64,000 nt of DNA from Prevotella sp. UBA4217. GTDB lineage: Bacteria; Bacteroidota; Bacteroidia; Bacteroidales; Bacteroidaceae. The position numbers and the translations under genes are program-made. Under the pieces are notes generated by a model. That model saw only the letters and a list, made by a program, of their open reading frames with translations, was not told the origin of the DNA and searched no databases. Shown one piece after another: positions 25,649 to 36,552 of this stretch. The stretch spans positions 28,537-92,536 of the forward strand of contig DFTH01000005.1 in assembly GCA_002379425.1 (NCBI GenBank), given 5' to 3'. The number at the start of each line of letters is the position of its first letter. Within the stretch, counting starts at the first letter, position 1.

Positions 25649-27307
25649 TCACAGACTGGGTCCGCCGCTGGCAGGAGATTCCTCCCGACGGACCCAGAAG
25701 TCCCAGTGATTGCTGGCTATGCCAGAAACAGTCACATAAAGGGAGTATTTCCCTGAGTCTGGAATACTGTCAAGTGGGAAAGACACGGTACCAATGTCTG
25801 TATTTTTCCCAAATGGCAGGTCTCCCACGGAGAGTTGTCCGCTGGCCAGCACCTTCAGGCTGTCATTACAGATGAAGTAGGCGACACGGGCAGCATGGAG
25901 TTCACCATAATAGGCATTGACAGCATCCAAGGGCACGGTCAGCGTGTCGGCCGTGGTATAGTCGGACTTGGGGAATCTGGCCATAAGGACGACAGGGGAA
26001 CAGGATTCCTTCCACTCCCGCTCTGGGATATTGCTCTTCTCCCAATCCGATGCCGACACCTGGAAGCCCGTATGGTCACCCGCCTGTAAGACGTGCTCGA
26101 TCTCCTTCTTGTAGTCTGACTGGAGATCCTTGACATTAAAGGGACTCCCGTCGTCCCATATCCACCCCTCGCTGGAAGGTGAGCAGAAGATGCGCGACGG
26201 ATCGTATTCCTTTAACTTCTCCAGTCTTTCAGAGGCCTCCTCAACACTATCCTCCACGGCCATCAACAGGAACGAGGGGTGATGCCCGTAAGCATCGATG
26301 ATACGCTGTGCCTGAATCGTGCTGGCGGCACCAGGCTGGAGATAGATGCCCAGCCTGTCGGCCACGGAGAAGGCAGCATCGGGCGGACAAGAGGAGCGGA
26401 AGCGCACGAGGTTGAACCCTCCCTGCTTATATCTCTGCAGCACATCGCGCCAAGCCTGTTCATCGGAAAGTTGCTGGTTGGTGGTGCAGGAGGCACCATC
26501 CAGCACTACACCTCGTAGGAAGAGCGGCCGGCGGTTGATCATCAACAGGTTGCCATCCATCGACAGTTCGCGCATGCCCACGGTAGTCTCATAGTAATCC
26601 TCGCCCACCGTAATGGCAATACGATAGAGAGTGGGATGGAACTCATCCCAAAGGGAGACCTCCTTACCCATCGGCATATCTACCACAGCATGATGTCCTG
26701 ACAGCATGAAGAAAGCGCGGTATATGGTAGCCGTGTCCTGTCCTTCGCGCTGTACGAGCACCTCGGCAAAAGGATTATCATACCTGAGATCAGAACCTTC
26801 GATGGTAAGGTCCATGTGTATGATCCCGTCAAAGGGATAGGGGCGGAAGTGCAACTGGCGTATATACAGGTCGCGCGACTGCGCCCGTAGTTCCATACGC
26901 CCGAGCATGCCGTTTTGCCGATCCAGTCGCTGGTCCGCACATATCTCAATGGCATTCCGCTGGCCGGCGATGATAACATCGGAGACATCAAACTGTAGGG
27001 GAGCATCCATCAGTGTGACCCGCTCCACCAGCGTTCCGTTGACGAATACCGACATCCCCGCCTGCGGGCATTCCAAGAAGAGGCTAACACGCTGTCTTTT
27101 CCAGTCCTGAGGCACATAGACACCTCGTTTCAGCCACACCTTATCGTTTGACTCCACGACACCAGGCAGCATCACGAAGTCTTTATAAACGGCCGAGTCA
27201 CCAGTGGCCAGTTCCCAAGACCCTTGCAACTGGATCGTTTGTTGGGCAAGGGCGGTCAGACACTCCAGAAAGGTTAAGAGAAATATGGTTTTTAATCTAT
27301 TCATCAT
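25649..27307 (-). CDS. GH2-like protein with an altered active site
   Basis: About 553 residues with signal peptide (LLTFLECLTALAQ), a GH2 sugar-binding jelly roll (PGVVESNDKVWLKRGVYVPQDW), an Ig-like domain, and a shortened TIM-barrel-like part (GGFNLVRFRSSCPPDAAF, ADRLGIYLQPG). Where GH2 enzymes have a GNE acid/base after YGNHPSF, this protein has HHPSFLLMAVEDSVEE, so the standard residue is missing. I also see no clear nucleophile strand. It may be a non-catalytic relative or act by shifted residues. The start at 27307 is chosen because longer in-frame reading enters the GNAT gene, whose stop is 7 nt away. It converges on GH105. Confidence 0.7.
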   Translation of the reverse strand: MMNRLKTIFLLTFLECLTALAQQTIQLQGSWELATGDSAVYKDFVMLPGVVESNDKVWLKRGVYVPQDWKRQRVSLFLECPQAGMSVFVNGTLVERVTLMDAPLQFDVSDVIIAGQRNAIEICADQRLDRQNGMLGRMELRAQSRDLYIRQLHFRPYPFDGIIHMDLTIEGSDLRYDNPFAEVLVQREGQDTATIYRAFFMLSGHHAVVDMPMGKEVSLWDEFHPTLYRIAITVGEDYYETTVGMRELSMDGNLLMINRRPLFLRGVVLDGASCTTNQQLSDEQAWRDVLQRYKQGGFNLVRFRSSCPPDAAFSVADRLGIYLQPGAASTIQAQRIIDAYGHHPSFLLMAVEDSVEEASERLEKLKEYDPSRIFCSPSSEGWIWDDGSPFNVKDLQSDYKKEIEHVLQAGDHTGFQVSASDWEKSNIPEREWKESCSPVVLMARFPKSDYTTADTLTVPLDAVNAYYGELHAARVAYFICNDSLKVLASGQLSVGDLPFGKNTDIGTVSFPLDSIPDSGKYSLYVTVSGIASNHWDFWVRREESPASGGPSL

Positions 27308-27314
27308 GATGGAA

Positions 27315-28445
27315 TTATAATTGTTTTCTGTAACAGCGATGGCGGCGGTGTATCGTAGCCTCCAGATACTGCCACTGTGAGAGTACGCCCTCGTTGGTCT
27401 CCATCTGCGGACCCGTCTCTGCCCACTCGAAGCCATAGGCCTGGAACTGTCGGATCAGGTCGTCGAAGATCAAGGCATTGGCTCCCTTCGCACGGTATTC
27501 AGGCAGAACCCCTATCAGCAGCAGATCGACAACAGGTGTCTTGTGCCACTTGAGGATTTTCAGCAGATGCCACCAGCCGAAGGGGAGCAGCCTACCGTCG
27601 CGCGTCTTTCGCAGCGCCTCCGAAAACGAGGGGAACGTGATGCCGAAGCCCACCATCTTGTCACCATCCATCACTGCCGTCACAAGGTTCAGGTCGGCTA
27701 TCTTGATATAGTCATTCACTAACTTATCTATCTGGCGGTCTGAGAGTTGACTGAACCCATAGAGATTCTGATAGGTAGCATTCAGCAAATCGAACACCTT
27801 CCTGCCATATCCCTCCTCTATCAGTTCGTGGCGGGTGAACTTATGCACCCTGAGACCATAGCGGCGGCGAACCATCTCCGTAATCTTCGAGAACTTCTCA
27901 GGCACTTTCTCAGGCACCTTCACCTTACACTCCACATAGTCGTTATCCTTCTTGAAGCCACTGATACGCTCCAGATGCTGCGGGTAATAGGGGTAGTTAT
28001 AATTGACGTACATCGTTGAGAGTTGGTCGAAGCCTTCCACCAGCATACCCTCCCGGTCGGTATCGATAAAGCCCAGGGGACCGGCTATCTCCGTCATACC
28101 CTTCTCACGGCCCCAGTCCTCGACAGCCTTCAGCAAGGCCGTGGAGACCTCCAGGTCGTCGATGAAGTCAAACCAGCCGAAGCGCACCTGGTGGCAGTTC
28201 CAGCGCTCGTTGGCACGGTAATTGATGATGGCAGCCACACGCCCCACGATCTTCCCTTCCCGATATGCCAGGAAATAGGCTGACTCGCAACACTCAAATG
28301 AAGGGTTCTTATCAGACTGTAGCGTGGCCATCTCATCGAAATAGAGAAATGGAACGGCACAGTCGTTCCCTCGGTACAGGTCATAATAGAACTGCACGAA
28401 CTTCTTCAGGTCTCCCTTCGTCTTAACTTCCTTTATGTCTATCAT
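27315..28445 (-). CDS. GNAT-fold protein, long Bacteroidota family
   Basis: A 376-residue cytosolic protein of a family common in Bacteroidota and usually called GNAT N-acetyltransferase (sometimes mislabelled GTP cyclohydrolase). Two acetyltransferase-like halves are suggested by YFLAYREGKIVGRVAAIINY at about residue 57 and LIGVLPEYRAKGANALIFDDL at about residue 310, the latter like the acetyl-CoA loop. Substrate unknown. The -7 element at 28497-28504 drives it, divergent from the nonulosonic acid operon. The downstream GH2-like gene starts 7 nt after its stop. Confidence 0.8.
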   Translation of the reverse strand: MIDIKEVKTKGDLKKFVQFYYDLYRGNDCAVPFLYFDEMATLQSDKNPSFECCESAYFLAYREGKIVGRVAAIINYRANERWNCHQVRFGWFDFIDDLEVSTALLKAVEDWGREKGMTEIAGPLGFIDTDREGMLVEGFDQLSTMYVNYNYPYYPQHLERISGFKKDNDYVECKVKVPEKVPEKFSKITEMVRRRYGLRVHKFTRHELIEEGYGRKVFDLLNATYQNLYGFSQLSDRQIDKLVNDYIKIADLNLVTAVMDGDKMVGFGITFPSFSEALRKTRDGRLLPFGWWHLLKILKWHKTPVVDLLLIGVLPEYRAKGANALIFDDLIRQFQAYGFEWAETGPQMETNEGVLSQWQYLEATIHRRHRCYRKQL

Positions 28446-28496
28446 TTACTTACAGACTCTTTCCTTTGCTTGCATCCAAGCCTCCATTACTGACTG

Positions 28497-28504
28497 CAAA
28501 GATA
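28497..28504 (-). promoter_or_regulatory. -7 element for the GNAT gene
   Basis: CAAAGATA on the plus strand reads TATCTTTG on the minus strand, 52 nt before the GNAT start. Confidence 0.55.
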
Positions 28505-28567
28505 GTGCTTTTTTGTAAATCCACAAAGTTTTTCCTAATTTTATTTGATAGTGTGGAATCTTTTGCC

Positions 28568-28575
28568 TACCTTTG
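28568..28575 (+). promoter_or_regulatory. -7 element for the nonulosonic acid operon
   Basis: TACCTTTG sits 22 nt before the ATG at 28597. A reading frame start at 28573 would lie inside this element, so 28597 is preferred. Confidence 0.65.
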
Positions 28576-28596
28576 CAGGTGTATATCGAAAAGGAC

Positions 28597-30817
<2,221 letters not shown>

Positions 30818-30818
30818 C

Positions 30819-31757
30819 ATGAAAGTACTATTTACCGCCACGGGATCGATTGGTTCCCGTCATATCACGAATTTCTCTGCACTGTGTGCCAGCAGGGGCA
30901 TCCCTCTGGAGATCGACGCCGTCAGGTACAGTGACAGAGTACTCCCGCCTGCCATCGCAGAGAAGATCAGGCACGAAGTGAGAAGCGACAGCAACTTGGA
31001 CAGCCATTACGACATCCTGTTTGTCACCGACGAGACGAAGACGCACTATGACAACATCGTGAAGTACAGAGGACTCTGCGACAGCATGTTCATCGAGAAG
31101 CCCATCTTCGACACCCTCGACTACCCCATTGAGGCCATCCGCCCCAAGAGAGAGGAGGACGTCTATTACGTGGCAGCACCGATCCGCTTTACGAACTACG
31201 TCAAGAAACTGAAGACCTGTGTCGATAGCCACAAGGTATATTCGGCCAGGATTATCTTCTCCAGTTACATGCCCAGTTGGCAGCCCGGCAGGGACTACCG
31301 GAAGAGTTTCCGCTGCTTCAACGACAGGGGCGGCGGCGTCGATGTCGATCTGCTCCATGAGATCGACTACATGATATATCTCTTCGGCAAGCCCCAGAAG
31401 GTGCACCGCGTGGCAGGGAAGTTCTCCCACCTGGAGATGGATGCCTGCGACCTGGCCACCTATATCTTCGAATATGGCGACAAGGTGGTGGAGATGCACC
31501 TCGACTACTTCGGCAGGGTGAGGAACCGCCAGACGGAACTCTATGCCGAGGACGACGTGATCGTGGTGGATTTCAACAAGCAGAGTTGTGAGCACAAGGT
31601 AAAGGAGGATGTGGAGCACTACGGAGCCGACGACCATTTCTATCAGGACGAGATGGCCTACTTCCTCGACCTCTATCTGTCGAAGGGGAAGATGCAGAAC
31701 ATCAACAGTCCCGAGATGGCTTACGAGACATTGAAGATAACAAAAGGTTTAATATAA
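30819..31757 (+). CDS. Gfo/Idh/MocA-family oxidoreductase
   Basis: A 312-residue NAD(P)-dependent oxidoreductase. The Rossmann start is VLFTATGSIGSRHITNF, a variant of the GxGxxGxxH pattern. It contains the family EKP motif (MFIEKPIF), and RGGGVDVDLLHEIDYMIYL provides the catalytic-region DxxxH. In sialic-type operons such enzymes may oxidise or epimerise the sugar before or after activation. Its position after the CMP-synthetase suggests tailoring, but the step is unknown. Confidence 0.85.
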   Translation: MKVLFTATGSIGSRHITNFSALCASRGIPLEIDAVRYSDRVLPPAIAEKIRHEVRSDSNLDSHYDILFVTDETKTHYDNIVKYRGLCDSMFIEKPIFDTLDYPIEAIRPKREEDVYYVAAPIRFTNYVKKLKTCVDSHKVYSARIIFSSYMPSWQPGRDYRKSFRCFNDRGGGVDVDLLHEIDYMIYLFGKPQKVHRVAGKFSHLEMDACDLATYIFEYGDKVVEMHLDYFGRVRNRQTELYAEDDVIVVDFNKQSCEHKVKEDVEHYGADDHFYQDEMAYFLDLYLSKGKMQNINSPEMAYETLKITKGLI

Positions 31758-31767
31758 ATACACGATT

Positions 31768-32550
31768 ATGGATTACAAGAACATGTTCTCCCTCGAAGGA
31801 CGGAAGGCCGTCATCACAGGCGGCTGCGGCTATCTGGGCCGTGAGATCGTCAAGGGAATGGTAGATTACGGGGCCGATGTCTATGTCATCGACTATAAGA
31901 TCAGCGAGATCGAGGAGATCAGCGATAAGAACAGGATCCACTATATAGAGTGTGACCTGGGCGACACCGAAGCCATCAAGGCAGCACTGAAACAGGCCGC
32001 AGGTGAGACGGGCATCATCGACAACCTGATTACCATGGCCGCTAACCTGGGGGCTGGTGTGATGACCGACGTGGAGACGATGGACGACGCCTACTGGCAG
32101 AAAGGTATCGACGGTACGATCGGCTACACCTTCCGCACCATCCGCGAGATCATCCCCTATATGAAGAAGAGCCAGAGCGGCAGCATCGTGAACATCGGTT
32201 CCCTGTATGCCGTGGGCGCACCTGATCCCCGTACCTATTTCGACACACCATTCAACAGCACGCCCAACTACGGTGCCGGCAAGGCTGCCACGGTAGAGTT
32301 GACCAAGTACTGCGCCGCCTATCTGGCCAAGTACAATATCCGCGCCAACAGCGTGAGCCCGGGCTCCTTCCCCCATGAGAACGTGCAGGAGAACAAACTG
32401 TTTAAGGACCGACTGGCCTATAAGACGATGCTGGGCAGGATTGGCTACCCCGACGACCTGGTGGGTGCCATGATCTTCCTCTCATCAGAGGCCTCGAAAT
32501 ATGTCACTGGCGTCAATATCATGATCGACGGCGGACAAACGGCTTGGTAA
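31768..32550 (+). CDS. Short-chain dehydrogenase/reductase
   Basis: A 260-residue classical SDR. Cofactor motif AVITGGCGYLGREIV, catalytic serine region SIVNIGSLYAVG, and the C-terminal signature VNIMIDGGQTAW are present. The usual YxxxK appears as NYGAGKAA (tyrosine and lysine kept). It follows the Gfo/Idh gene and resembles the SDR found in legionaminic acid (ptm) clusters. Two redox enzymes together could give net epimerisation or a keto/amino precursor; no aminotransferase is present. Confidence 0.88.
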   Translation: MDYKNMFSLEGRKAVITGGCGYLGREIVKGMVDYGADVYVIDYKISEIEEISDKNRIHYIECDLGDTEAIKAALKQAAGETGIIDNLITMAANLGAGVMTDVETMDDAYWQKGIDGTIGYTFRTIREIIPYMKKSQSGSIVNIGSLYAVGAPDPRTYFDTPFNSTPNYGAGKAATVELTKYCAAYLAKYNIRANSVSPGSFPHENVQENKLFKDRLAYKTMLGRIGYPDDLVGAMIFLSSEASKYVTGVNIMIDGGQTAW

Positions 32551-32551
32551 G

Positions 32552-33835
32552 ATGGCAACAGACAACGGCAGAGTGATGTACGACCTGGCAGCGAGGATGT
32601 TTCCTCTCTGCCGCAGCATCACAGGCAACGGCTTCCGCGAGTCGCTGGAGATGATCCGTGAGGTGGTGCCTGATATCAAGGTCCATGAGGTACCCACGGG
32701 AACACCCGTCTTCGACTGGACGGTTCCCAAGGAGTGGAACATCCGCGGCGGGGGTATCTACAGGCTGAACGGTGACAAGGTCATCGACTTCAGGGACTCT
32801 AACCTGCATATCATCGGCTATTCCCTGCCCATCGACGAGGTGGTGAGCCGTGAGGAACTGCTGGAGCACGTCTATACGCAGCCCGACCAGCCCGACTGGA
32901 TTCCATACGTCACCTCCTACTACAAGGAGCGCTGGGGGTTCTGCATGAGTGAGAACCAGAAGCAGACACTGACGGACGATGAGTACCACGTGGTGATCGA
33001 CAGCACACTCGAAGACGGCAGTCTGACCTACGGGGAACTGATCATCCCGGGAGAGACGGCCGACGAGATACTCATCACGACCTATCTCTGCCATCCGTCG
33101 ATGGCCAACGACGAGTTGTCGGGCCCAGTGGTGGTAGCCGAACTGATGAAGTATGTCATGCAGATGGAAAGGCGCCGCTACACCTACCGCTTCGTGATCA
33201 ACCCCGAGACTATCGGTGCCATTACCTATATCAGCAGGAATCTGGCGGCCCTCCGACAGCACGTGAAGGCCGGTTTCGTGCTGAGTTGCGTGGGCGACGA
33301 CAGGACCTACTCCTATATCGCCACGAAATATGGCGACACACTGGCCGACCGCGTCATGCAGAATGTGCTCCACTACCACTACCCCGGCTATAAGAAGTAT
33401 TCCTTCCTGGACAGGGGGTCGGATGAACGCCAATATGGGGCCGCTGGCGTGAACCTGCCCGTCTGCGGACTCTGCCGCAGCAAATACACCCAGTATCCAG
33501 AGTATCACACCTCGGCCGACAACATGGACCTGATCTCCCCAGAGGGACTCCAGGGGGCATACGACGTGATGGTGAAAGTAATCAGGGCCCTGGAGCACAA
33601 CGACCACTATACGATGACCGTCTGCTGTGAGCCCCAACTGGGCAAGCGGGGCCTCTACCCCACCATCAGTTACAAAGGATCCCACGACGATGTCAATGTG
33701 ATCAGGGACTTCACGGCATACGCCGACGGGCGCTACGACCTGATAGGTATCAGCGACCTCATCGGCGCCCCCACCGACGCGCTCATCGCATTAAAGGAGA
33801 AACTCCTGCAGCACAGTCTGATCAAAGTAGTATAA
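32552..33835 (+). CDS. DUF4910 aminopeptidase-like protein
   Basis: A 427-residue protein of the DUF4910 type with an M28-like zinc-peptidase fold. The predicted metal ligands are all visible: TYLCHPSMANDELSG (His, Asp), NPETIGA (Glu), DRGSDERQ (Asp) and PEYHTSADN (His). The last ~60 residues form a winged-helix-like tail (DGRYDLIGISDLIGAPTDALIAL). Genes of this type are often found in polysaccharide and nonulosonate clusters; the substrate is unknown and could be an amide on the sugar rather than a peptide. It is last in the operon, 1 nt after the SDR. Confidence 0.82.
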   Translation: MATDNGRVMYDLAARMFPLCRSITGNGFRESLEMIREVVPDIKVHEVPTGTPVFDWTVPKEWNIRGGGIYRLNGDKVIDFRDSNLHIIGYSLPIDEVVSREELLEHVYTQPDQPDWIPYVTSYYKERWGFCMSENQKQTLTDDEYHVVIDSTLEDGSLTYGELIIPGETADEILITTYLCHPSMANDELSGPVVVAELMKYVMQMERRRYTYRFVINPETIGAITYISRNLAALRQHVKAGFVLSCVGDDRTYSYIATKYGDTLADRVMQNVLHYHYPGYKKYSFLDRGSDERQYGAAGVNLPVCGLCRSKYTQYPEYHTSADNMDLISPEGLQGAYDVMVKVIRALEHNDHYTMTVCCEPQLGKRGLYPTISYKGSHDDVNVIRDFTAYADGRYDLIGISDLIGAPTDALIALKEKLLQHSLIKVV

Positions 33836-34065
33836 AGGATAAAGGCCCGGGACTTCTCTATCATCTCACCCAGTTGCTCATTGGCGGGTTCTTGCTCTGC
33901 CAGACTGAGAAACTGGCGATAGTACGACAGGGCCTCGAAGGTGTTATACCGCTGCATGCAACTGTCACCCCGTTGCAACAGCACCTGCAGGGAGTCAGCG
34001 CCCTCGCCCCGAGCGGAGATTACCGTCAGCAGGGCGAGGATGATTAAAGTCGTTAACTTACGCAT
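33733..34065 (-). pseudogene. Deletion remnant of a TPR protein gene
   Basis: The frame starts MRKLTTLIILALLTVISARG and then reads DSLQVLLQRGDSCMQRYNTF, EALSYYRQFLSLAEQEP and LGEMIEKSRAF. The first part matches the start of the intact 52563 TPR protein (GDSCMQQYNTFEALKYY), but the text after YY matches that protein's last repeat (SYYRQFLDLARKEEKPTDKLKEMI). So the middle of about 250 residues is missing, joined at YY. The end is also lost: from about 33838 the frame runs into the DUF4910 gene on the other strand. It starts 10 nt after the M56-TonB gene, so it may be translated as a small exported protein. Confidence 0.65.
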
Positions 34066-34075
34066 AAAATGGGGA

Positions 34076-35482
34076 CTATTCCTTTTTTTCAGTGTCAGCG
34101 TCATCAAGATGGAAACTCAAAGGAACGGTGTACTTCACTGCGACGGGCTTACCGTTCTGACGTCCAGGCGTCCAGTTGGGCATGGCATTGATTACGCGGA
34201 GGGCCTCAGCATCGAGCAGTGGATCGACGGACTTCACGACCTTGGCGTTTCTGATGGAACCATCCTTACCGACGACGAACGTCAGGATGACGCGCCCCTC
34301 GAGATTCTGCTTTTCTGCCTCCTCCGGATAGCGGACGTTTTCACTGAGGAACTTGAAAAGCGCCCCAGGCCCGCCAGGATACTGCGGCATCTGCTCCACC
34401 ACGTCGAAGACTTTCTCCTGGGCATCGACAGCCATGCCGTTGGGCATTTCGACAGACTCTGGTTTCTGGATGTCAGAAGTCAGATCCCGATCCACCTCGC
34501 CTTCCATCGTAACGATGTCGTCTTGCTCCACGACCTTGATCTCCTGGCCATTCACCTTGATGGTGCCGGCCTTCTTGCCTTTCTTCACGGGCTGCTGCTT
34601 CTGGGGCTCGTCATAGACATAGTGAGTGACGGTCCTGGCGTTGAGGGCGAGGGCGATACCCACGATGGGGATGAGGGCGAGCAGTTTCAGCAGTCTGCTG
34701 CGGTCTGATTTCTTATGTAACATCATAGTGATTCTGTTTTTGAGGGTACTGTGACTGATGCCGTTGGCAAGGGAGTACCCGCCGATGCCCGCGGCCTTGG
34801 TGATCAATAGGTATTGGTATTGACGCGCATTGATCCCCTGAGAGAGTACTTCACCGTCGGCCTCGTACTCATGGATGGCGCGCAGGTCCTGGCGCAGCAT
34901 CCACATCGCAGGGTTGAACCACTGGAGGGCGGTGAGGGTGTCAACGAGGAGCAGGTCCCAGGAGTGATGGAGCCTGATATGTCCCCGTTCATGAGTGAGA
35001 ATAGCCGGATCGCAGGCTTCATAGTCGCTGCGATTCATCACGATATAGTGCATCCAACTGAAGGGCGACAGGTCTGGGTTGCTAACCACGCAGATGGTCG
35101 TGCCGTCCTGCTGCGGATGTCGCTCACTGCTACGTATCAGTTTGAGTATTCTGAATAGCGACCAGAGGGTATGGGCGAGGGTCAGCACCACACCTGTCAC
35201 GAACAGGATGGGCATCACCTTCTGCCAGAGCGGCACCTGTGTCGCTTCTGCTTCTGCCATCAGGGCGCCCACCTCGATGTTCGCCCGAGGCTTAGCCGTC
35301 GCAACTGTCTCGTGCAGCGTAATCACACAGAGCGGCAGCACGAACGAGGCCACAGCCGTCGTGAGCAGCACGAGGCGGTTCACGCGGTGGAACGTCTCAC
35401 GGGCCAGCATCAGGCGGTAGAACATATAGAACACCACCATCAGTGCAGCCACCTTCAGGTCGTATATCAGAAACTCAGTCAT
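34076..35482 (-). CDS. M56 metallopeptidase sensor with C-terminal TonB domain
   Basis: A 468-residue BlaR1-like membrane protein: helices in the first 130 residues, zinc motif THERGHIRLHHSWD near 161, EYEAD, a helix near 270, then a periplasmic tail. The tail ends in a TonB C-terminal domain (PGGPGALFKFLSENVRYPEE, GRVILTFVVGKDGSI, ALRVINAMPNWTPGRQNGK). M56-TonB fusions are common in Bacteroidota, and the TonB-like part may contact outer-membrane partners. It overlaps the BlaI gene upstream by 8 nt. No resistance gene is adjacent. Confidence 0.92.
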   Translation of the reverse strand: MTEFLIYDLKVAALMVVFYMFYRLMLARETFHRVNRLVLLTTAVASFVLPLCVITLHETVATAKPRANIEVGALMAEAEATQVPLWQKVMPILFVTGVVLTLAHTLWSLFRILKLIRSSERHPQQDGTTICVVSNPDLSPFSWMHYIVMNRSDYEACDPAILTHERGHIRLHHSWDLLLVDTLTALQWFNPAMWMLRQDLRAIHEYEADGEVLSQGINARQYQYLLITKAAGIGGYSLANGISHSTLKNRITMMLHKKSDRSRLLKLLALIPIVGIALALNARTVTHYVYDEPQKQQPVKKGKKAGTIKVNGQEIKVVEQDDIVTMEGEVDRDLTSDIQKPESVEMPNGMAVDAQEKVFDVVEQMPQYPGGPGALFKFLSENVRYPEEAEKQNLEGRVILTFVVGKDGSIRNAKVVKSVDPLLDAEALRVINAMPNWTPGRQNGKPVAVKYTVPLSFHLDDADTEKKE

Positions 35483-35837
35483 TGCCTTTTTCGATCTCTT
35501 CTATTAGTTCCTTGAGTTCTTCTACGGAAATCTTCTCTTCCTTGACAAAGGATGAGACAGCCGAGAGGTACGAGTTGTTGAAGTAGTTCTGGATGACACC
35601 TGCAATTGACTTGCGCCCATACTCGGCCTCCGTGACGAGGGGATAATACTGATAGGTATTGCCAAACTGCTTATGATCCAGGAATCCTTCTTTCTCCAGG
35701 ATACGTACCATCGTGGAGAGCGTATTGAAGTGGGGCTTCGGCTCGTCGTAGTAGTCGAGCAGTTCCTTGACGAACATCGGCCCGTGCTGCCAATACAGGT
35801 CCATGATTTCCTTCTCTTTATTTGTCAGTCTTTTCAT
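35475..35837 (-). CDS. BlaI/MecI-family transcriptional repressor
   Basis: A 120-residue winged-helix repressor (LTNKEKEIMDLYWQHGPMFV, PHFNTLSTMVRILEKEGFL), partner of the overlapping M56-TonB gene. It is a clear paralogue of the 13656 repressor. It probably represses its own promoter through the dyad at 35924-35940. Confidence 0.92.
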   Translation of the reverse strand: MKRLTNKEKEIMDLYWQHGPMFVKELLDYYDEPKPHFNTLSTMVRILEKEGFLDHKQFGNTYQYYPLVTEAEYGRKSIAGVIQNYFNNSYLSAVSSFVKEEKISVEELKELIEEIEKGND

Positions 35838-35894
35838 TGTCGTTTTGCTTTAAGTTTCGTAATCAATCTCGCGTCAATATATCAATACCGAGTG

Positions 35895-35940
35895 CAAAGT
35901 AACTAAAATTTTTCGTTATATACAACTAAATTGTTTAGTT
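35895..35940 (-). promoter_or_regulatory. Promoter and candidate operator of the second BlaI/M56 operon
   Basis: TTACTTTG (minus strand, 35895-35902) is a near match to the -7 consensus. The dyad AACTAAA-TTG-TTTAGTT at 35924-35940 lies where the -33 region would be. Confidence 0.5.
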
Positions 35941-36148
35941 ATTAAGAGAAATTAACTCGTTTGCCATTGATTTAATGTCTATTAAGAGATATAACGTCAT
36001 AAAAAAGAGAAATCAAAATGAATTATCCTTTCAGCAGACACATAAACAACTGATAATCAACGTCTTGCGCTGAAAGATGCTTTTCAGGTGCCTCTTTTCA
36101 CTCAAAGAGTGGCACTTTAGCAAGATGAAGTGCCTCCTCCCGCTCGTA

Positions 36149-36203
36149 AAGAGGCACTTTACGAGCGTAAAGTGCCTCTTATTTCCCGTCCCAGGCCTTG
36201 GGA
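36149..36203. repeat. Intergenic hairpin plus 15-bp palindrome
   Basis: AAGAGGCACTTTACG (36149-36163) and its exact complement (36166-36180) form a perfect 15-bp hairpin. TCCCAGGCCTTGGGA follows at 36189-36203, as at 8438-8452. The long gap 35838-36522 holds no gene; besides this element it contains the BlaI promoter and the mutS-like promoter. Confidence 0.8.
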
Positions 36204-36452
36204 AAAAGCCCCAAAAACATACGGCACAAACTTATAGATTCGTTCTTTCTTTCACCTGTGGCTGACCACTCTGGATGGGCCTGTCTTTACCCTTCAGCGT
36301 AACGCGAAGGATATCAGCGTGTTACGCCCTGGCTGAAAGGAGTTTGTAATTTAAGATGTTCGACAAACAAGGCCAGTACACTGAGGCCCATGCCGCCCCT
36401 CTCAGCCAACTCCACGTGGGATGGCACCACTTTTTGCCTAATTATATATAAA

Positions 36453-36552
36453 AGGTGATGCGAAGATGAATAACTTTTGCTTTATTTTCATAACTTTGCG
36501 GCATTAAATCGCGCGAGAGGATATGGACATCGCATTTCTGTCAGACAAATAT
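36453..36552 (+). promoter_or_regulatory. Promoter-leader-start cassette, copy 1
   Basis: The -7 element TAACTTTG is at 36491-36498 and the ATG at 36523. These 100 nt align without gaps to 41701-41800 with about 20 mismatches, including the first ten codons of both genes. Confidence 0.75.

Noticed and set aside
27308..27436. Longer start for the GH2-like gene
   Set aside because: The extra residues are the GNAT gene read in another frame; a signal peptide starts right at 27307.
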